64,000 bases of DNA from Bolinopsis microptera (GCF_026151205.1 NW_026971775.1:60312-124311), one strand, 5' to 3'; counted from the stretch's first letter, positions 45,101 to 55,687 are shown. Translations and numbers: made by a program. The notes: generated by a model not told the origin, from the sequence alone.

Positions 45101-48100
45101 TATTCCCAAAGAAAGCTTTGATAAACGGAAAATCATGAGAATATAAAAAGAGGTTGACTCTTACATTTGTTCAGCTGAAGAAGGTAGCTCGTAGGATACC
45201 TTTAACGTTGTGTTCTCAATCTCTAGCTTCTTCACAGTGAGCTGAGATCCTTTGAAAGGTAGTTCCAAGCAATTAGCCACCTCCTGCAACATTGTTCATT
45301 ATATAATATTATATTATATATAATTGTTCATAAGTTAGTTTATGATATTGCCAAAAAGTTAAAAAACAAAAGTACCAAAGATACTAAAATCAGTGCACTC
45401 AAACTAGCATCTGAAGATGTTAAATTTGTTAATGCACTTACTGGAACAATCTCACAGTCGCTAGAAGAGGGAGTGTTCCCACAGGCACTTAAAGTTGCTT
45501 GAGTTGTTCCTATATACAAAAACGGCTCAAAAACAGCAGTCTCTAATTATCGCCCCATCTCATTACTGGCAGCTTTTTCCAAAATTTACGAAAAAGTTAT
45601 GCATGCCAGACTTGTAGAATTCTTGAATCAAAATTCAAGTTTATATGAACGACAGTATGGATTTAGGGCAGGTAGATCTTGTGAACATGCACTTTTGGAT
45701 GCGCAACATACCCTCATCAGCTCATTACATAAAAAGCAAATTTCTCTTCTCCTCCTCATAGATTTTTCAAAGGCTTTTGACATGGTAGATCACAAGATAC
45801 TTCTACACAAGCTTAATCATTACGGTATAAGAGGCATCGCTAATAAATGGTTTAAGTCATACCTTACGAATAGAAAACAATATGTTTATGGAGTACCACA
45901 AGGTAGCATCCTAGGTCCTCTACTCTTTGTCCTATACATTAATGACTTACCTGGCATAAGCACACTAGCAAAGTTTATCTTATACGCAGATGATGCCAAC
46001 ATTATTATATCAGGTAACAACATATATGAGATTAAAGATCAATTGAACCTGCTGTCCCAATCTTTGGTAAAATGGGTTGATGTCAATAGATTACTTATTA
46101 ATCTCAAAAAACAAATTATATGATATTTTCCCGACAGAAGATACCTAATCTCTCCCCAGTTATCATAAACAACGTAAATATCTTGCGCTTGAACGAAGCT
46201 AAGTTCTAAGGTGTGATTCTTGATGAAAAATTAACTTGGTCATCTCACATAAAAGCTCTCAAGTGTAAAATGGCCCGATATGTTGGCATATTGTACAAAA
46301 TCAAATCATACATTCCCTTAGAAGTTAGAATTCAAATCTACCACAGTTTTATTGAATCACACCTAAACTACTGTTCCTTGCTCTGGGGTTTCACGTCCAA
46401 GACCAAAATTGAGTGTTTATTCCGTCAACAAAAGAAAGGTATCAGAGCCGTTATGCCAGGATTCGTGAATCATTTTTATAAAGATGGGATACCTCCTACT
46501 GGTACCAAATCCTTTTTCAGCAACTACTCGATCCTAACCATACACAGCATAATTTTATCTAATTCACTAATTTTCATGAATAAAATTTTCTATTTCCCTA
46601 ATCAGCTCCCTCCTCCCGTAGCAAAAACTATTCACGAAAATGTGCCGACTCGTAACTCGGACGTTATCACTGAAGCTATAGCTATGATCGGTTCAATGAC
46701 TACAATACTGCCACATATAGAAATTCAATATTCTTTAACGGCCCACTCCTTTTTGTAGACGCATCGATAGACGAAGCATTCAATTCAGTGTCATGCCAAT
46801 CGCTGAAGGCGTTCAAATCACAATGTAAGAAAACAATACTGAAGCTGCAGAGGGGGGATGATTGTGTGAATGAGTGGTCCACGAGTAAATTTCTCATCCA
46901 CGAAATCAGTGGCCTCCGTAGGTCCACAAGAAACAGAAATTCCTAACTGTTTTTGCTGCTAATTGGGGCTAAATCCAACGTCCAGAATTAAGTTTAAATT
47001 TGTTTTCTATCACTTTTATACCAAACCAAATGAATGTTATGTTTATAATCTGTAAATCTTTAAAGAGAATCTGTTTGTCGTACAGTGAAATAAATTTTGA
47101 AATTTTGCTTGACGTATTTTCCATTATTTGCAGTTTGTTGCAATTTTATCATTACATTTGTAACGTCTACATAATGTAAATTAAAGAATTAAGATGAAAA
47201 GTTGGGTATGGTAACCGGGTTACCATAGTAACACTACTAACCCTCATTCTTTAGTAGGTAGTGTTACTATGGTAACCGTGTTACCATAGTAACACTACTA
47301 ACCCTCCTTCTTTAGTAGGTAGTGTTACTATGGTAACCGTGTTACCACAGGGACAAAAGGATTTCGCGGCATGTACGAAATCGCGAAATTTCCCATTCTC
47401 CGCGACAAATTTTATGTATAGTTTAATGTATAGCCTGTTAAATTTCGCGGTACCGCGATTTTTGGCCAAAATAATCGCGAAATCCTTTTGTCACTGTGTT
47501 ACCATAGTAACACTACTAACCCTCCTTCTTTAGTAGGTAGTGTTACTATGGTAACCGTGTTACCATAGTAACACGACCAACCCTCTTTCTTTAGTAGGTA
47601 GTGTTACTATGGTAACCGTGTTACCATAGTAACTCTACTAACCCTCCTTCTTTAGTAGGTAGTGTTACTATGGTAACCGTGTTACCGTAGTAACACTACT
47701 AACCCTCCTTCTTTAGTAGGTAGTGTTACTATGGTAACCGTGTTACCATAGTAACACTACTAACCCTCCTTCTTTAGTAGGTAGTGTTACTATGGTAACT
47801 GTGTTACCATAGTAACACTACTAACCCTCCTTCTTTAGTAGGTAGTGTTACTATGGTAACCGTGTTACCATAGTAACACGACCAACCCTCTTTCTTTAGT
47901 AGGTAGTGTTACTATGGTAACTGTGTTACCATAGTAACGCTACTAACCCTCCTTCTTTAGTAAGTAGTGTTACTATGGTAACTGTGTTACCATAGTAACA
48001 CGACTAACCCTCCTTCTTTAGTAGGTAGTGTTACTATGGTAACCGTGTTACCATAGTAACACTACTAACCCTCCTTCTTTAGTAGGTAGTGTTACTATGG

Positions 48101-51100
48101 TAACCGTGTTACCATAGTAACACGACCAACCCTCTTTCTTTAGTAGGTAGTGTTACTATGGTAACTGTGTTACCATAGTAACGCTACTAACCCTCCTTCT
48201 TTAGTAAGTAGTGTTACTATGGTAACTGTGTTACCATAGTAACACGACTAACCCTCCTTCTTTAGTAGGTAGTGTTACTATGGTAACCGTGTTACCATAG
48301 TAACACTACTAACCCTCCTTCTTTAGTAGGTAGCGTTACTATGGTAACCAGGTTACCTACCGTAGTAACGCTACTAACCCTCCTTCTTTACTTACACTCG
48401 CAGCTGCCTCCCCGTTGAGGACTTGTTCAATGCTGTGTTGCAATCTTTGTGTACTCACATCTCCTGGCCTATTCACCGGCTGAAATCATACTATTCTTTA
48501 TCATAAGCACAAATTGGTATTTTAAAGTTTTTAAACCGAGTAAACATTCCAAATATGCGTTTTATGTCCCACGTAGCTAACATTTCTATATTCTATACTG
48601 ATAATCTTAAGATATGTGTTTGTTCGTTCGCATGTAATTACCGAGCGTCTTAATCAAGGAAACGGTTAGAGTTATGGGACTGGTTTTTTCGGTATAATAA
48701 ATAATTTCGACAAAACTTTGACGAACCTAAATGATAAAGGATTTTTAAATCGGTAAGAGCAGTTCTCCCCCATAACAGATTTGCTATAATATCACAATAA
48801 GGTAATTTGGCAGTGTACCTCAAGATTGCCTATCAAGTATCACTATTTCGCATCGTTTTAAAGTTTTAACTACAAATATGTAATGCGTGCTTTCGAATAT
48901 AATGAACGAACCTTCATCTTATTATATGTGCATATATAATATATATATTATATATGTACATATAATATATATATTACAATAAGCGTAACAAAGTAAACGA
49001 TGTTATTGTCCAACTAAAAGTTACATGTTAAAACGAAAATCGTCCTGGATTAGTTAGTTGAGCACTTTGCTGAAAGGAGAAACAAACATGTTTGTATATA
49101 TTACAGTATGTATATTACTCCTACCAAATCATTGTCAGACATGTGTCCAGTTTCCTTCTCTTCTTTAGTAGGTAGTGTTGCTATGGTAGTAGGTAGTGTT
49201 GCTATGGTAGTAGGTAGTGTTGCTATGGTAGTAGGTAGTGTTGCTATGGTAGTAGGTAGTGTTGCTATGGTAGTAGGTAGTGTTGCTATGGTAGTAGGTA
49301 GTGTTGCTATGGTAGTAGGTAGTGGTGCTATGGTAGTAGGTAGTGTTGCTATGGTAGTAGGTAGTGTTGCTATGGTAGTAGGTAGTGTTGCTATGGTAGT
49401 AGGTAGTGTTGCTATGGTAGTAGGTAGTGTTGCTATGGTAGTAGGTAGTGTTGCTATGGTAGTAGGTAGTGGTGCTATGGTAGTAGGTAGTGTTGCTATG
49501 GTAGTAGGTAGTGTTGCTATGGTAGTAGGTAGTGTTGCTATGGTAGTAGGTAGTGTTGCTATGGTAGTAGGTAGTGTTGCTATGGTAGTAGGTAGTGTTG
49601 CTATGGTAGTAGGTAGTGTTGCTATGGTAGTAGGTAGTGTTGCTATGGTAGTAGGTAGTGTTGCTATGGTAGTAGGTAGTGTTGCTATGGTAGTAGGTAG
49701 TGTTGCTATGGTAGTAGGTAGTGTTGCTATGGTAGTAGGTAGTGCTGCTATGGTAGTAGGTAGTGTTGCTATGGTAGTAGGTAGTGTTGCTATGGTAGTA
49801 GGTAGTGTTGCTATGGTAGTAGGTAGTGTTGCTATGGTAGTAGGTAGTGTTGCTATGGTAGTAGGTAGTGTTGCTATGGTAGTAGGTAGTGTTGCTATGG
49901 TAGTAGGTAGTGTTGCTATGGTAGTAGGTAGTGTTGCTATGGTAGTAGGTAGTGTTGCTATGGTAGTAGGTAGTGTTGCTATGGTAGTAGGTAGTGTTGC
50001 TATGGTAGTAGGTAGTGTTGCTATGGTAGTAGGTAGTGTTGCTATGGTAGTAGGTAGTGTTGCTATGGTAGTAGGTAGTGTTGCTATGGTAGTAGGTAGT
50101 GCTGCTATGGTAGTAGGTAGTGTTGCTATGGTAGTAGGTAGTGTTGCTATGGTAGTAGGTAGTGTTGCTATGGTAGTAGGTAGTGTTGCTATGGTAGTAG
50201 GTAGTGTTGCTATGGTAGTAGGTAGTGTTGCTATGGTAGTAGGTAGTGTTGCTATGGTAGTAGGTAGTGTTGCTATGGTAGTAGGTAGTGTTGCTATGGT
50301 AGTAGGTAGTGTTGCTATGGTAGTAGGTAGTGTTGCTATGGTAGTAGGTAGTGTTGCTATGGTAGTAGGTAGTGTTGCTATGGTAGTAGGTAGTGTTGCT
50401 ATGGTAGTAGGTAGTGTTGCTATGGTAGTAGGTAGTGTTGCTATGGTAGTAGGTAGTGTTGCTATGGTAGTAGGTAGTGTTGCTATGGTAGTAGGTAGTG
50501 TTGCTATGGTAGTAGGTAGTGTTGCTATGGTAGTAGGTAGTGTTGCTATGGTAGTAGGTAGTGTTGCTATGGTAGTAGGTAGTGTTGCTATGGTAGTAGG
50601 TAGTGTTGCTATGGTAGTAGGTAGTGTTGCTATGGTAGTAGGTAGTGTTGCTATGGTAGTAGGTAGTGTTGCTATGGTAGTAGGTAGTGTTGCTATGGTA
50701 GTAGGTAGTGTTGCTATGGTAGTAGGTAGTGTTGCTATGGTAGTAGGTAGTGTTGCTATGGTAGTAGGTAGTGTTGCTATGGTAGTAGGTAGTGTTGCTA
50801 TGGTAGTAGGTAGTGTTGCTATGGTAGTAGGTAGTGTTGCTATGGTAGTAGGTAGTGTTGCTATGGTAGTAGGTAGTGTTGCTATGGTAGTAGGTAGTGT
50901 TGCTATGGTAGTAGGTAGTGTTGCTATGGTAGTAGGTAGTGTTGCTATAGTAGTAGGTAGTGTTGCTATGGTAGTAGGTAGTGTTGCTATGGTAGTAGGT
51001 AGTGTTGCTATGGTAGTAGGTAGTGTTGCTATGGTAGTAGGTAGTGTTGCTATGGTAGTAGGTAGTGTTGCTATGGTAGTAGGTAGTGTTGCTATGGTAG

Positions 51101-54100
51101 TAGGTAGTGTTGCTATGGTAGTAGGTAGTGTTGCTATGGTAGTAGGTAGTGTTGCTATGGTAGTAGGTAGTGTTGCTATGGTAGTAGGTAGTGTTGCTAT
51201 GGTAGTAGGTAGTGTTGCTATGGTAGTAGGTAGTGTTGCTATGGTAGTAGGTAGTGTTGCTATGGTAGTAGGTAGTGTTGCTATGGTAGTAGGTAGTGTT
51301 GCTATGGTAGTAGGTAGTGTTGCTATGGTAGTAGGTAGTGTTGCTATGGTAGTAGGTAGTGTTGCTATGGTAGTAGGTAGTGTTGCTATGGTAGTAGGTA
51401 GTGTTGCTATGGTAGTAGGTAGTGTTGCTATGGTAGTAGGTAGTGTTGCTATGGTAGTAGGTAGTGTTGCATTGCTATGGTAGTAGGTAGTGTTGCTATG
51501 GTAGTAGGTAGTGTTGCTATGGTAGTAGGTAGTGTTGCTATGGTAGTAGGTAGTGTTGCTATGGTAGTAGGTAGTGTTGCTATGGTAGTAGGTAGTGTTG
51601 CTATGGTAGTAGGTAGTGTCGCTATGGTAGTAGGTAGTGTCGCTATGGTAGTAGGTAGTGTCGCTATGGTAGTAGGTAGTGTCGCTATGGTAGTAGGTAG
51701 TGTCGCTATGGTAGTAGGTAGTGTTGCTATGGTAGTAGGTAGTGTTGCTATGGTAGTAGGTAGTGTTGCTATGGTAGTAGGTAGTGTTGCTATGGTAGTA
51801 GGTAGTGTTGCTATGGTAGTAGGTAGTGTTGCTATGGTAGTAGGTAGTGTTGCTATGGTAGTAGGTAGTGTTGCTATGGTAGTAGGTAGTGTTGCTATGG
51901 TAGTAGGTAGTGTTGCTATGGTAGTAGGTAGTGTTGCTATGGTAGTAGGTAGTGTTGCTATGGTAGTAGGTAGTGTTGCTATGGTAGTAGGTAGTGTTGC
52001 TATGGTAGTAGGTAGTGTTGCTATGGTAGTAGGTAGTGTTGCTATGGTAGTAGGTAGTGTTGCTATGGTAGTAGGTAGTGTTGCTATGGTAGTAGGTAGT
52101 GTTGCTATGGTAGTAGGTAGTGTTGCTATGGTAGTAGGTAGTGCTGCTATGGTAGTAGGTAGTGCTGCTATGGTAGTAGGTAGTGTTGCTATGGTAGTAG
52201 GTAGTGTTGCTATGGTAGTAGGTAGTGTTGCTATGGTAGTAGGTAGTGTTGCTATGGTAGTAGGTAGTGTTGCTATGGTAGTAGGAAGTGTTGCTATGGC
52301 AGTAGGTAGTGCTGCTATGGTAGTAGGTAGTGCTGCTATGGTAGTAGGTAGTGTTGCTATGGTAGTAGGTAGTGGTGCTATGGTAGTAGGTAGTGTTGCT
52401 ATGGTAGTAGGTAGTGATGCTATGGTAGTAGGTAGTGTTGCTATGGTAGTAGGTAGTGTTGCTATGGTAGTAGGTAGTGTTGCTATGGTAGTAGGTAGTG
52501 TTGCTATGGTAGTAGGTAGTGTTGCTATGGTAGTAGGTAGTGTTGCTATGGTAATAGGTAGTGTTGCTATGGTAGTAGGTAGTGTTGCTATGGTAGTAGG
52601 TAGTGTTGCTATGGTAGTAGGTAGTGTTGCTATGGTAGTAGGTAGTGTTGCTATGGTAGTAGGTAGTGTTGCTATGGTAGTAGGTAGTGTTGCTATGGTA
52701 GTAGGTAGTGGTGCTATGGTAGTAGGTAGTGCTGCTATGGTAGTAGGTAGTGCTGCTATGGTAGTAGGTAGTGCTGCTATGGTAGTAGGTAGTGGTGCTA
52801 TGGTAGTAGGTAGTGGTGCTATGGTAGTAGGTAGTGTTGCTATGGTAGTAGGTAGTGTTGCTATGGTAGTAGGTAGTGTTGCTATGGTAGTAGGTAGTGT
52901 TGCTATGGTAGTAGGTAGTGTTGCTATGGTAGTAGGTAGTGTTGCTATGGTAGTAGGTAGTGTTGCTATGGTAGTAGGTAGTGTTGCTATGGTAGTAGGT
53001 AGTGTTGCTATGGTAGTAGGTAGTGTTGCTATGGTAGTAGGTAGTGTTGCTATGGTAGTAGGTAGTGTTGCTATGGTAGTAGGTAGTGTTGCTATGGTAG
53101 TAGGTAGTGTTGCTATGGTAGTAGGTAGTGTTGCTATGGTAGTAGGTAGTGTTGCTATGGTAGTAGGTAGTGTTGCTATGGTAGTAGGTAGTGTTGCTAT
53201 GGTAGTAGGTAGTGCTGCTATGGTAGTAGGTAGTGTTGCTATGGTAGTAGGTAGTGCTGCTATGGTAGTAGGTAGTGTTGCTATGGTAGTAGGTAGTGTT
53301 GCTATGGTAGTAGGTAGTGTTGTTATGGTAGTAGGTAGTGTTGCTATGGTAGTAGGTAGTGTTGCTATGGTAGTAGGTAGTCTTGCTATGGTAGTAGGTA
53401 GTGCTGCTATGGTAGTAGGTAGTGTTGCTATGGTAGTAGGTAGTGTTGCTATGGTAGTAGGTAGTGTTGCTATGGTAGTAGGTAGTGTTGCTATGGTAGT
53501 AGGTAGTGTTGCTATGGTAGTAGGTAGTGTTGCTATGGTAGTAGGTAGTGTTGCTATGGTAGTAGGTAGTGTTGCTATGGTAGTAGGTAGTGTTGCTATG
53601 GTAGTAGGTAGTGCTGCTATGGTAGTAGGTAGTGTTGCTATGGTAGTAGGTAGTGTTGCTATGGTAGTAGGTAGTGTTGCTATGGTTACAGCTCCACGAG
53701 AGTAGTCTAGAGAGCACTGCTGACAGTTTCCATTCACCTGTCATATTGCAACTTCCTTACAAGGTAATATCACCATAGTAGCACTACCATATAAGGTAAG
53801 ACTGTGATATTGCAACTTCCTTATAAGGTATATATCATTACTTACTTACTCGGTATATACAAGTATACACATTTCCATAACGGTGTAATCTATATAATCA
53901 TCATATATTTGTTGGTGGAAATATGTCGAATCAGTGAAAATTGCCAATCAAATTTTAGAAATCATTAGTGTTTTGCCAAATTTTTGATTACTGATGGAAA
54001 GTGTTAGCTGGATATCACACTTTTTAGGTAATATTATGAAGGAGCAGTGGTATCACACTTTGTAGGCAGCGACTTACTTTATTGGTGAGAGAGTATTTGC

Positions 54101-55687
54101 TGCCTCGACTAGACACTGGAGATTGAGTGAAAGTTGATCGATCAAATCTGAAAAATGGGTTGTGGACATTAAAATTTAAATGATCTAACTTGTCTTGATC
54201 CAACATTCGATTTAAAAACCTGTTGAAAACATATTACACCCTCTTATATAGAATAATAAATTATACTATTACTTACGATGATTCCATTCTCTCTTTACTG
54301 TGATAGTTGGCTGTTGAGGGGCTCAATGCTAATAGTGGGAACTTTATCTTCATTCTACGTATCTCCAGTAGAATATTTACGTAGAAGAAGGATAGGATGA
54401 TAGTGAGGAACGGTAACCATAGCACGTGGCACCAATAGTAACCTGTAAATATTATGAAGGAGCAATAGTAACCTGTAAATATTATGAAGCAGCAATAGTA
54501 ACCTGTAAATATTATGAAGGAGCAATAGTAACCTGGAAATATTATGAAGGAGCAATAGTAACCTGTAAATATTATGAAGAAACAATAGTATCACACTTTG
54601 ATATTATAGTAACTTTGAAATATGCGATTATAAAATTTAGATTTTTTTAAATTTACAAACAAATGAGTTAAGTGATGAGCACATTATATTAAAATTAAAC
54701 TAACAAACTTGTTATATTATCATTACCTGAAATGGGTTTGGGGTACGGTTGAGAGAAATCCGGTGAAATGCTGCACATGAACTTTCTATAGTCCTGTACA
54801 TTTACATGGTTATAATGGTTATAATGGTAACCATGTAAAAATACTTTTACAAAAGTAGTAGTACTAATGAAAGTAAGCAGTATTTAAATTATAGAGGTTG
54901 TAACTACATGTACAAAGTACATGTAGATTGTAGAGATGTAGCTATGAATTGTCACGAACAGAAAAGCCAACCTTATCAATATTGAGTATAACGAGAAAGG
55001 GAGTATGTATAAAGATAGGTAGGACCCACGCCACTGCGCACAGGAGATGAACTCTCTGTCTTGACTTTAACAGGGAACTGTATTGCAGTGGGAGCAGTAT
55101 CGCTAGGTAACGGTCCAAGCCTATAAACACTAGGAGAAGGAACGATACCTGAAACATAACCATAACATAAAGGTTATGGAACATAACCATAACATCAAGG
55201 TTATGGAACATAATCATAACATGAAGGTTATTAAACATAACCATAACATAAAGGTTATGGAACATAACCATAACATAAAGGTTATGGAACATAATCATAA
55301 CATAAAGGTTATGGAATATAACAAGGTAATGTGTAACAGGTTAAATAAACCTTAGCTCATTTTGAAGTCCTCCAATAAAAAAGCTTTTAAGCATTAGCTA
55401 AGATATATATTTGTAAGTTAAACACAAGCATTATTTATATATATATATATATATATTATTATAGATATATATTATTATAGATATACTAACCCTGGTGAGC
55501 AGGATTACAAGGACTTCAGTAGGTTGACAGGTGGAGTTGTGGTGTACCACTGGAGATGTGAGGAAACTGTGCCCTAACGCAGCTACAGCTAGCAGCATGT
55601 CCGCGACTGAAATTAAAACTCGAGTTACATTTGTTTTTAAGTATTTAGCTCTCTTGAGTGGGTCGATCATGACCAAATACCCCTTTA
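41854..55687 (-). CDS. Class A GPCR with long third intracellular loop
   Basis: Minus-strand gene; exons in transcript order: about 55687-55491 (TM2), 55148-54972 (TM3-TM4), 54793-54727, 54442-54277 (TM5), 48479-48396, 45283-45165, 44794-44694, 43620-43466, 43159-43057, 42152-41854 (TM6-TM7, stop). Phases agree at each junction except 54277/48479. TM2 has KTNVTRVLISVADMLLAVAA, TM3 ends FIGLDRYLAI, and TM7 reads ASNIAIAFWPISNSLIYCFR (NSLIY in place of NPxxY). The third loop spans about 220 residues over six exons and is highly basic. TM1 and the start were not found; they must lie above 55687. Rhodopsin-like, ligand unknown. Confidence 0.85.
42155..42650. repeat. 9-bp minisatellite with duplicated acceptor
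   Basis: About 45 copies of GAGGTTAGT. The junction of the last GPCR exon (plus-strand view GTGAGCTGTCCTGATACGTC) recurs at about 42268-42292 (with GCTACGTC) and, more diverged, at 42613-42645. The acceptor and exon start therefore occur up to three times around the array. Confidence 0.92.
42874..42973. mobile_element. 100-bp hairpin (MITE-like)
   Basis: Near-perfect inverted repeat: GGTTCTTTACCGATTGTTGA ... TCAACTATCAGTAAAGAACC, with arms of about 45 bp including GACATGTAGCGTCAT. Target-site duplication not clear. Confidence 0.8.
43057..43159 (-). CDS. GPCR loop-3 exon: Ser-rich
   Basis: Encodes GSDRRPSVTSHDSRKSSISG then FVASLNDLRKGALS. Several RRxS/RKSS patterns suggest basophilic-kinase sites. 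Acceptor AAATTCCAG, donor GTGAGT. Confidence 0.8.
43466..43620 (-). CDS. GPCR loop-3 exon: basic
   Basis: Encodes RCGRTAITPKRQRRITEVNQ, then RKAKKKERRRMTDP and SVYRDSLSNSVSYQ. The KKKERRR cluster could act as a nuclear-import-like or membrane-binding patch. Its acceptor region (TTGATAG and AGCGCTGCGGAA) is repeated upstream. Confidence 0.8.
43621..44345. repeat. 8-bp minisatellite with triplicated acceptor
   Basis: AGGTAACC x66 (43668-44195, two variant units) and x5 (44255-44294). Each block ends at TTCCGCAG, the first bases of the GPCR exon at 43620 on the opposite strand. The acceptor segment CTCTATCAAGATATTGAAAT occurs three times (43619, 44207, 44304), so the exon start is present in triplicate. 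Long minus-strand frames (YLVTWLPG repeats) are artefacts of the period. Confidence 0.95.
44535..44715. repeat. Triplicated donor of a GPCR exon
   Basis: The plus-strand segment TATAACACCTAGAGCTTCAT, covering the donor of exon 44794-44694, recurs at about 44550, 44604 and 44690 with small changes. Confidence 0.8.
44694..45283 (-). CDS. GPCR loop-3 exons (45283-45165, 44794-44694)
   Basis: First exon: EVANCLELPFKGSQLTVKKL ... YELPSSAEQ. Second: VPRHVTKIEINVFTEDNVKQ ... SSNEAL. Phases 0-2-1 agree with neighbours. The alternation LTVKKLEIENTTLKVSYEL and HVTKIEINVF suggests beta strands, unusual for a third intracellular loop. Confidence 0.78.
44816..44880. repeat. AGGGTAACC short repeat
   Basis: Five imperfect units of GGGTAACCA, related to the 8-bp array, 20 bp past the exon at 44794. 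Confidence 0.75.
45337..47109 (+). pseudogene. Decayed non-LTR retrotransposon (reverse transcriptase)
   Basis: A 5'-truncated element with RT motifs: SNYRPISLLAAFSKIYEKV, LIDFSKAFDMVDH (motif A), GVPQGSILGPLLFVLYINDL (motif B) and LYADDANIII (motif C, YADD). The thumb and C-terminal region follow: DEKLTWSSHI, ESHLNYCSLLWG. The frame is broken by TGA at about 45500 (likely CGA decay), stops at 46121 and 46207, and a shift near 46745. It ends with GAAATAAATTTTGAAATTTTG, a tail typical of CR1/Jockey-like elements. It lies antisense in a GPCR intron. Not functional. Confidence 0.88.
47205..48386. repeat. 61-bp hairpin minisatellite
   Basis: About 17 units containing GTAGTGTTACTATGGTAAC, CGT and its inverse, GTTACCATAGTAACACTAC, then TAACCCTCCTTCTTTAGTAG. 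Each unit can fold on itself. The array ends at the donor of GPCR exon 48479-48396. A MITE interrupts it at 47348. Confidence 0.95.
47348..47496. mobile_element. hAT-type MITE with 8-bp target duplication
   Basis: 149 bp with inverted ends CAGGGACAAAAGGATTTCGC and, reversed, CAGTGACAAAAGGATTTCGC. It is flanked by identical TGTTACCA octamers (47340-47347 and 47497-47504) that occur once in uninterrupted units. The 8-bp duplication and CAG terminus fit the hAT superfamily. Confidence 0.92.
48396..48479 (-). CDS. GPCR loop-3 exon after the giant intron
   Basis: Encodes PVNRPGDVSTQRLQHSIEQV then LNGEAAAS. The acceptor TGATTTCAG at 48480 gives phase 0, while the previous exon ends in phase 2. Use of a second AG 11-12 nt further in (exon from 48468) restores the frame. 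Otherwise an unseen exon must lie in the 48480-54276 intron. Confidence 0.65.
48487..49160. other. Intron sequence between arrays
   Basis: AT-rich, no exon recognised. Contains an AT palindrome at about 48925-48975 (ATATATAATATATATATTAT). Confidence 0.6.
49166..53686. repeat. Giant 21-bp minisatellite (about 215 units)
   Basis: 4.5 kb of GTAGGTAGTGTTGCTATGGTA with scattered single-base variants (GTGCTGCT, GTGGTGCT, GTGTCGCT clusters) and one 6-bp slip at about 51470. It lies in the GPCR intron between TM5 and loop 3. The unit is related to the 1-519 family and to the 61-bp array core. Very long frames on both strands reflect only the 21-bp period. Confidence 0.97.
53687..54276. other. Intron remainder
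   Basis: No exon that fits the GPCR phase was found. A short duplicated TGATATTGCAACTTCCTTA segment occurs at 53744 and 53807. Confidence 0.5.
54277..54442 (-). CDS. GPCR exon: TM5
   Basis: Encodes YYWCHVLWLPFLTIILSFFY then VNILLEIRRMKIKFPLLALS, a clear TM5 running into loop 3. Phase 1 to phase 2, donor GTAAGT. Confidence 0.85.
54441..54600. repeat. 33-bp minisatellite carrying a splice acceptor
   Basis: Five copies of a unit containing AATAGTAACCTGTAAATATT. On the minus strand this is the acceptor AATATTTACAG plus the start of the TM5 exon (GTTACTATT), so five acceptors lie in a row. Confidence 0.93.
54727..54793 (-). CDS. GPCR exon: second extracellular loop
   Basis: Encodes DYRKFMCSISPDFSQPYPKP. 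The Cys is the expected partner of the TM3 Cys. Phase 0 to phase 1. Confidence 0.8.
54972..55148 (-). CDS. GPCR exon: TM3-TM4 with LDRY
   Basis: 59 codons, phase 0 both sides: VSFLLLVFIGLDRYLAILLP, then LQYSSLLKSRQRVHLLCAVA and WVLPIFIHTPFLVILNIDK. Conserved DRY and TM4 Trp are present. Confidence 0.92.
55150..55320. repeat. 27-bp minisatellite abutting an acceptor
   Basis: About six units of CATAACCATAACATAAAGGT, starting at the acceptor of exon 55148. Each unit is a partial palindrome (AACCATAAC/GGTTATGG). Confidence 0.9.
55491..55687 (-). CDS. GPCR exon: loop 1, TM2, start of TM3
   Basis: Reads YLVMIDPLKRAKYLKTNVTR, VLISVADMLLAVAALGHSFL, then HHNSTCQPTEVLVILLTR. The TM2 Asp and the Cys before TM3 are in place. 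An internal TTTTAATTTCAG at 55607 looks like an acceptor, but the upstream residues match the class A loop-1/TM2 pattern, so I keep the exon contiguous. The 5' boundary is uncertain. Confidence 0.75.

Noticed and set aside
45599-46758. Functional reverse transcriptase gene
   Set aside because: Several in-frame stops and a frameshift; truncated 5' end with no endonuclease domain.
49101-53744. Open frames of 740-1547 codons on both strands (SNTTYYH, IATLPTT, SVAMVVG repeats)
   Set aside because: They are produced by a 21-bp period without stops in a GPCR intron; three frames are open at once and no start, splice or flanking domain fits.
55431-55676. Acceptor at 55607 as the true start of the TM2 exon
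   Set aside because: Residues encoded just upstream (KRAKYLKTNVTRVLIS) fit the conserved loop-1/TM2 pattern, so the TTTCAG is probably within the exon.
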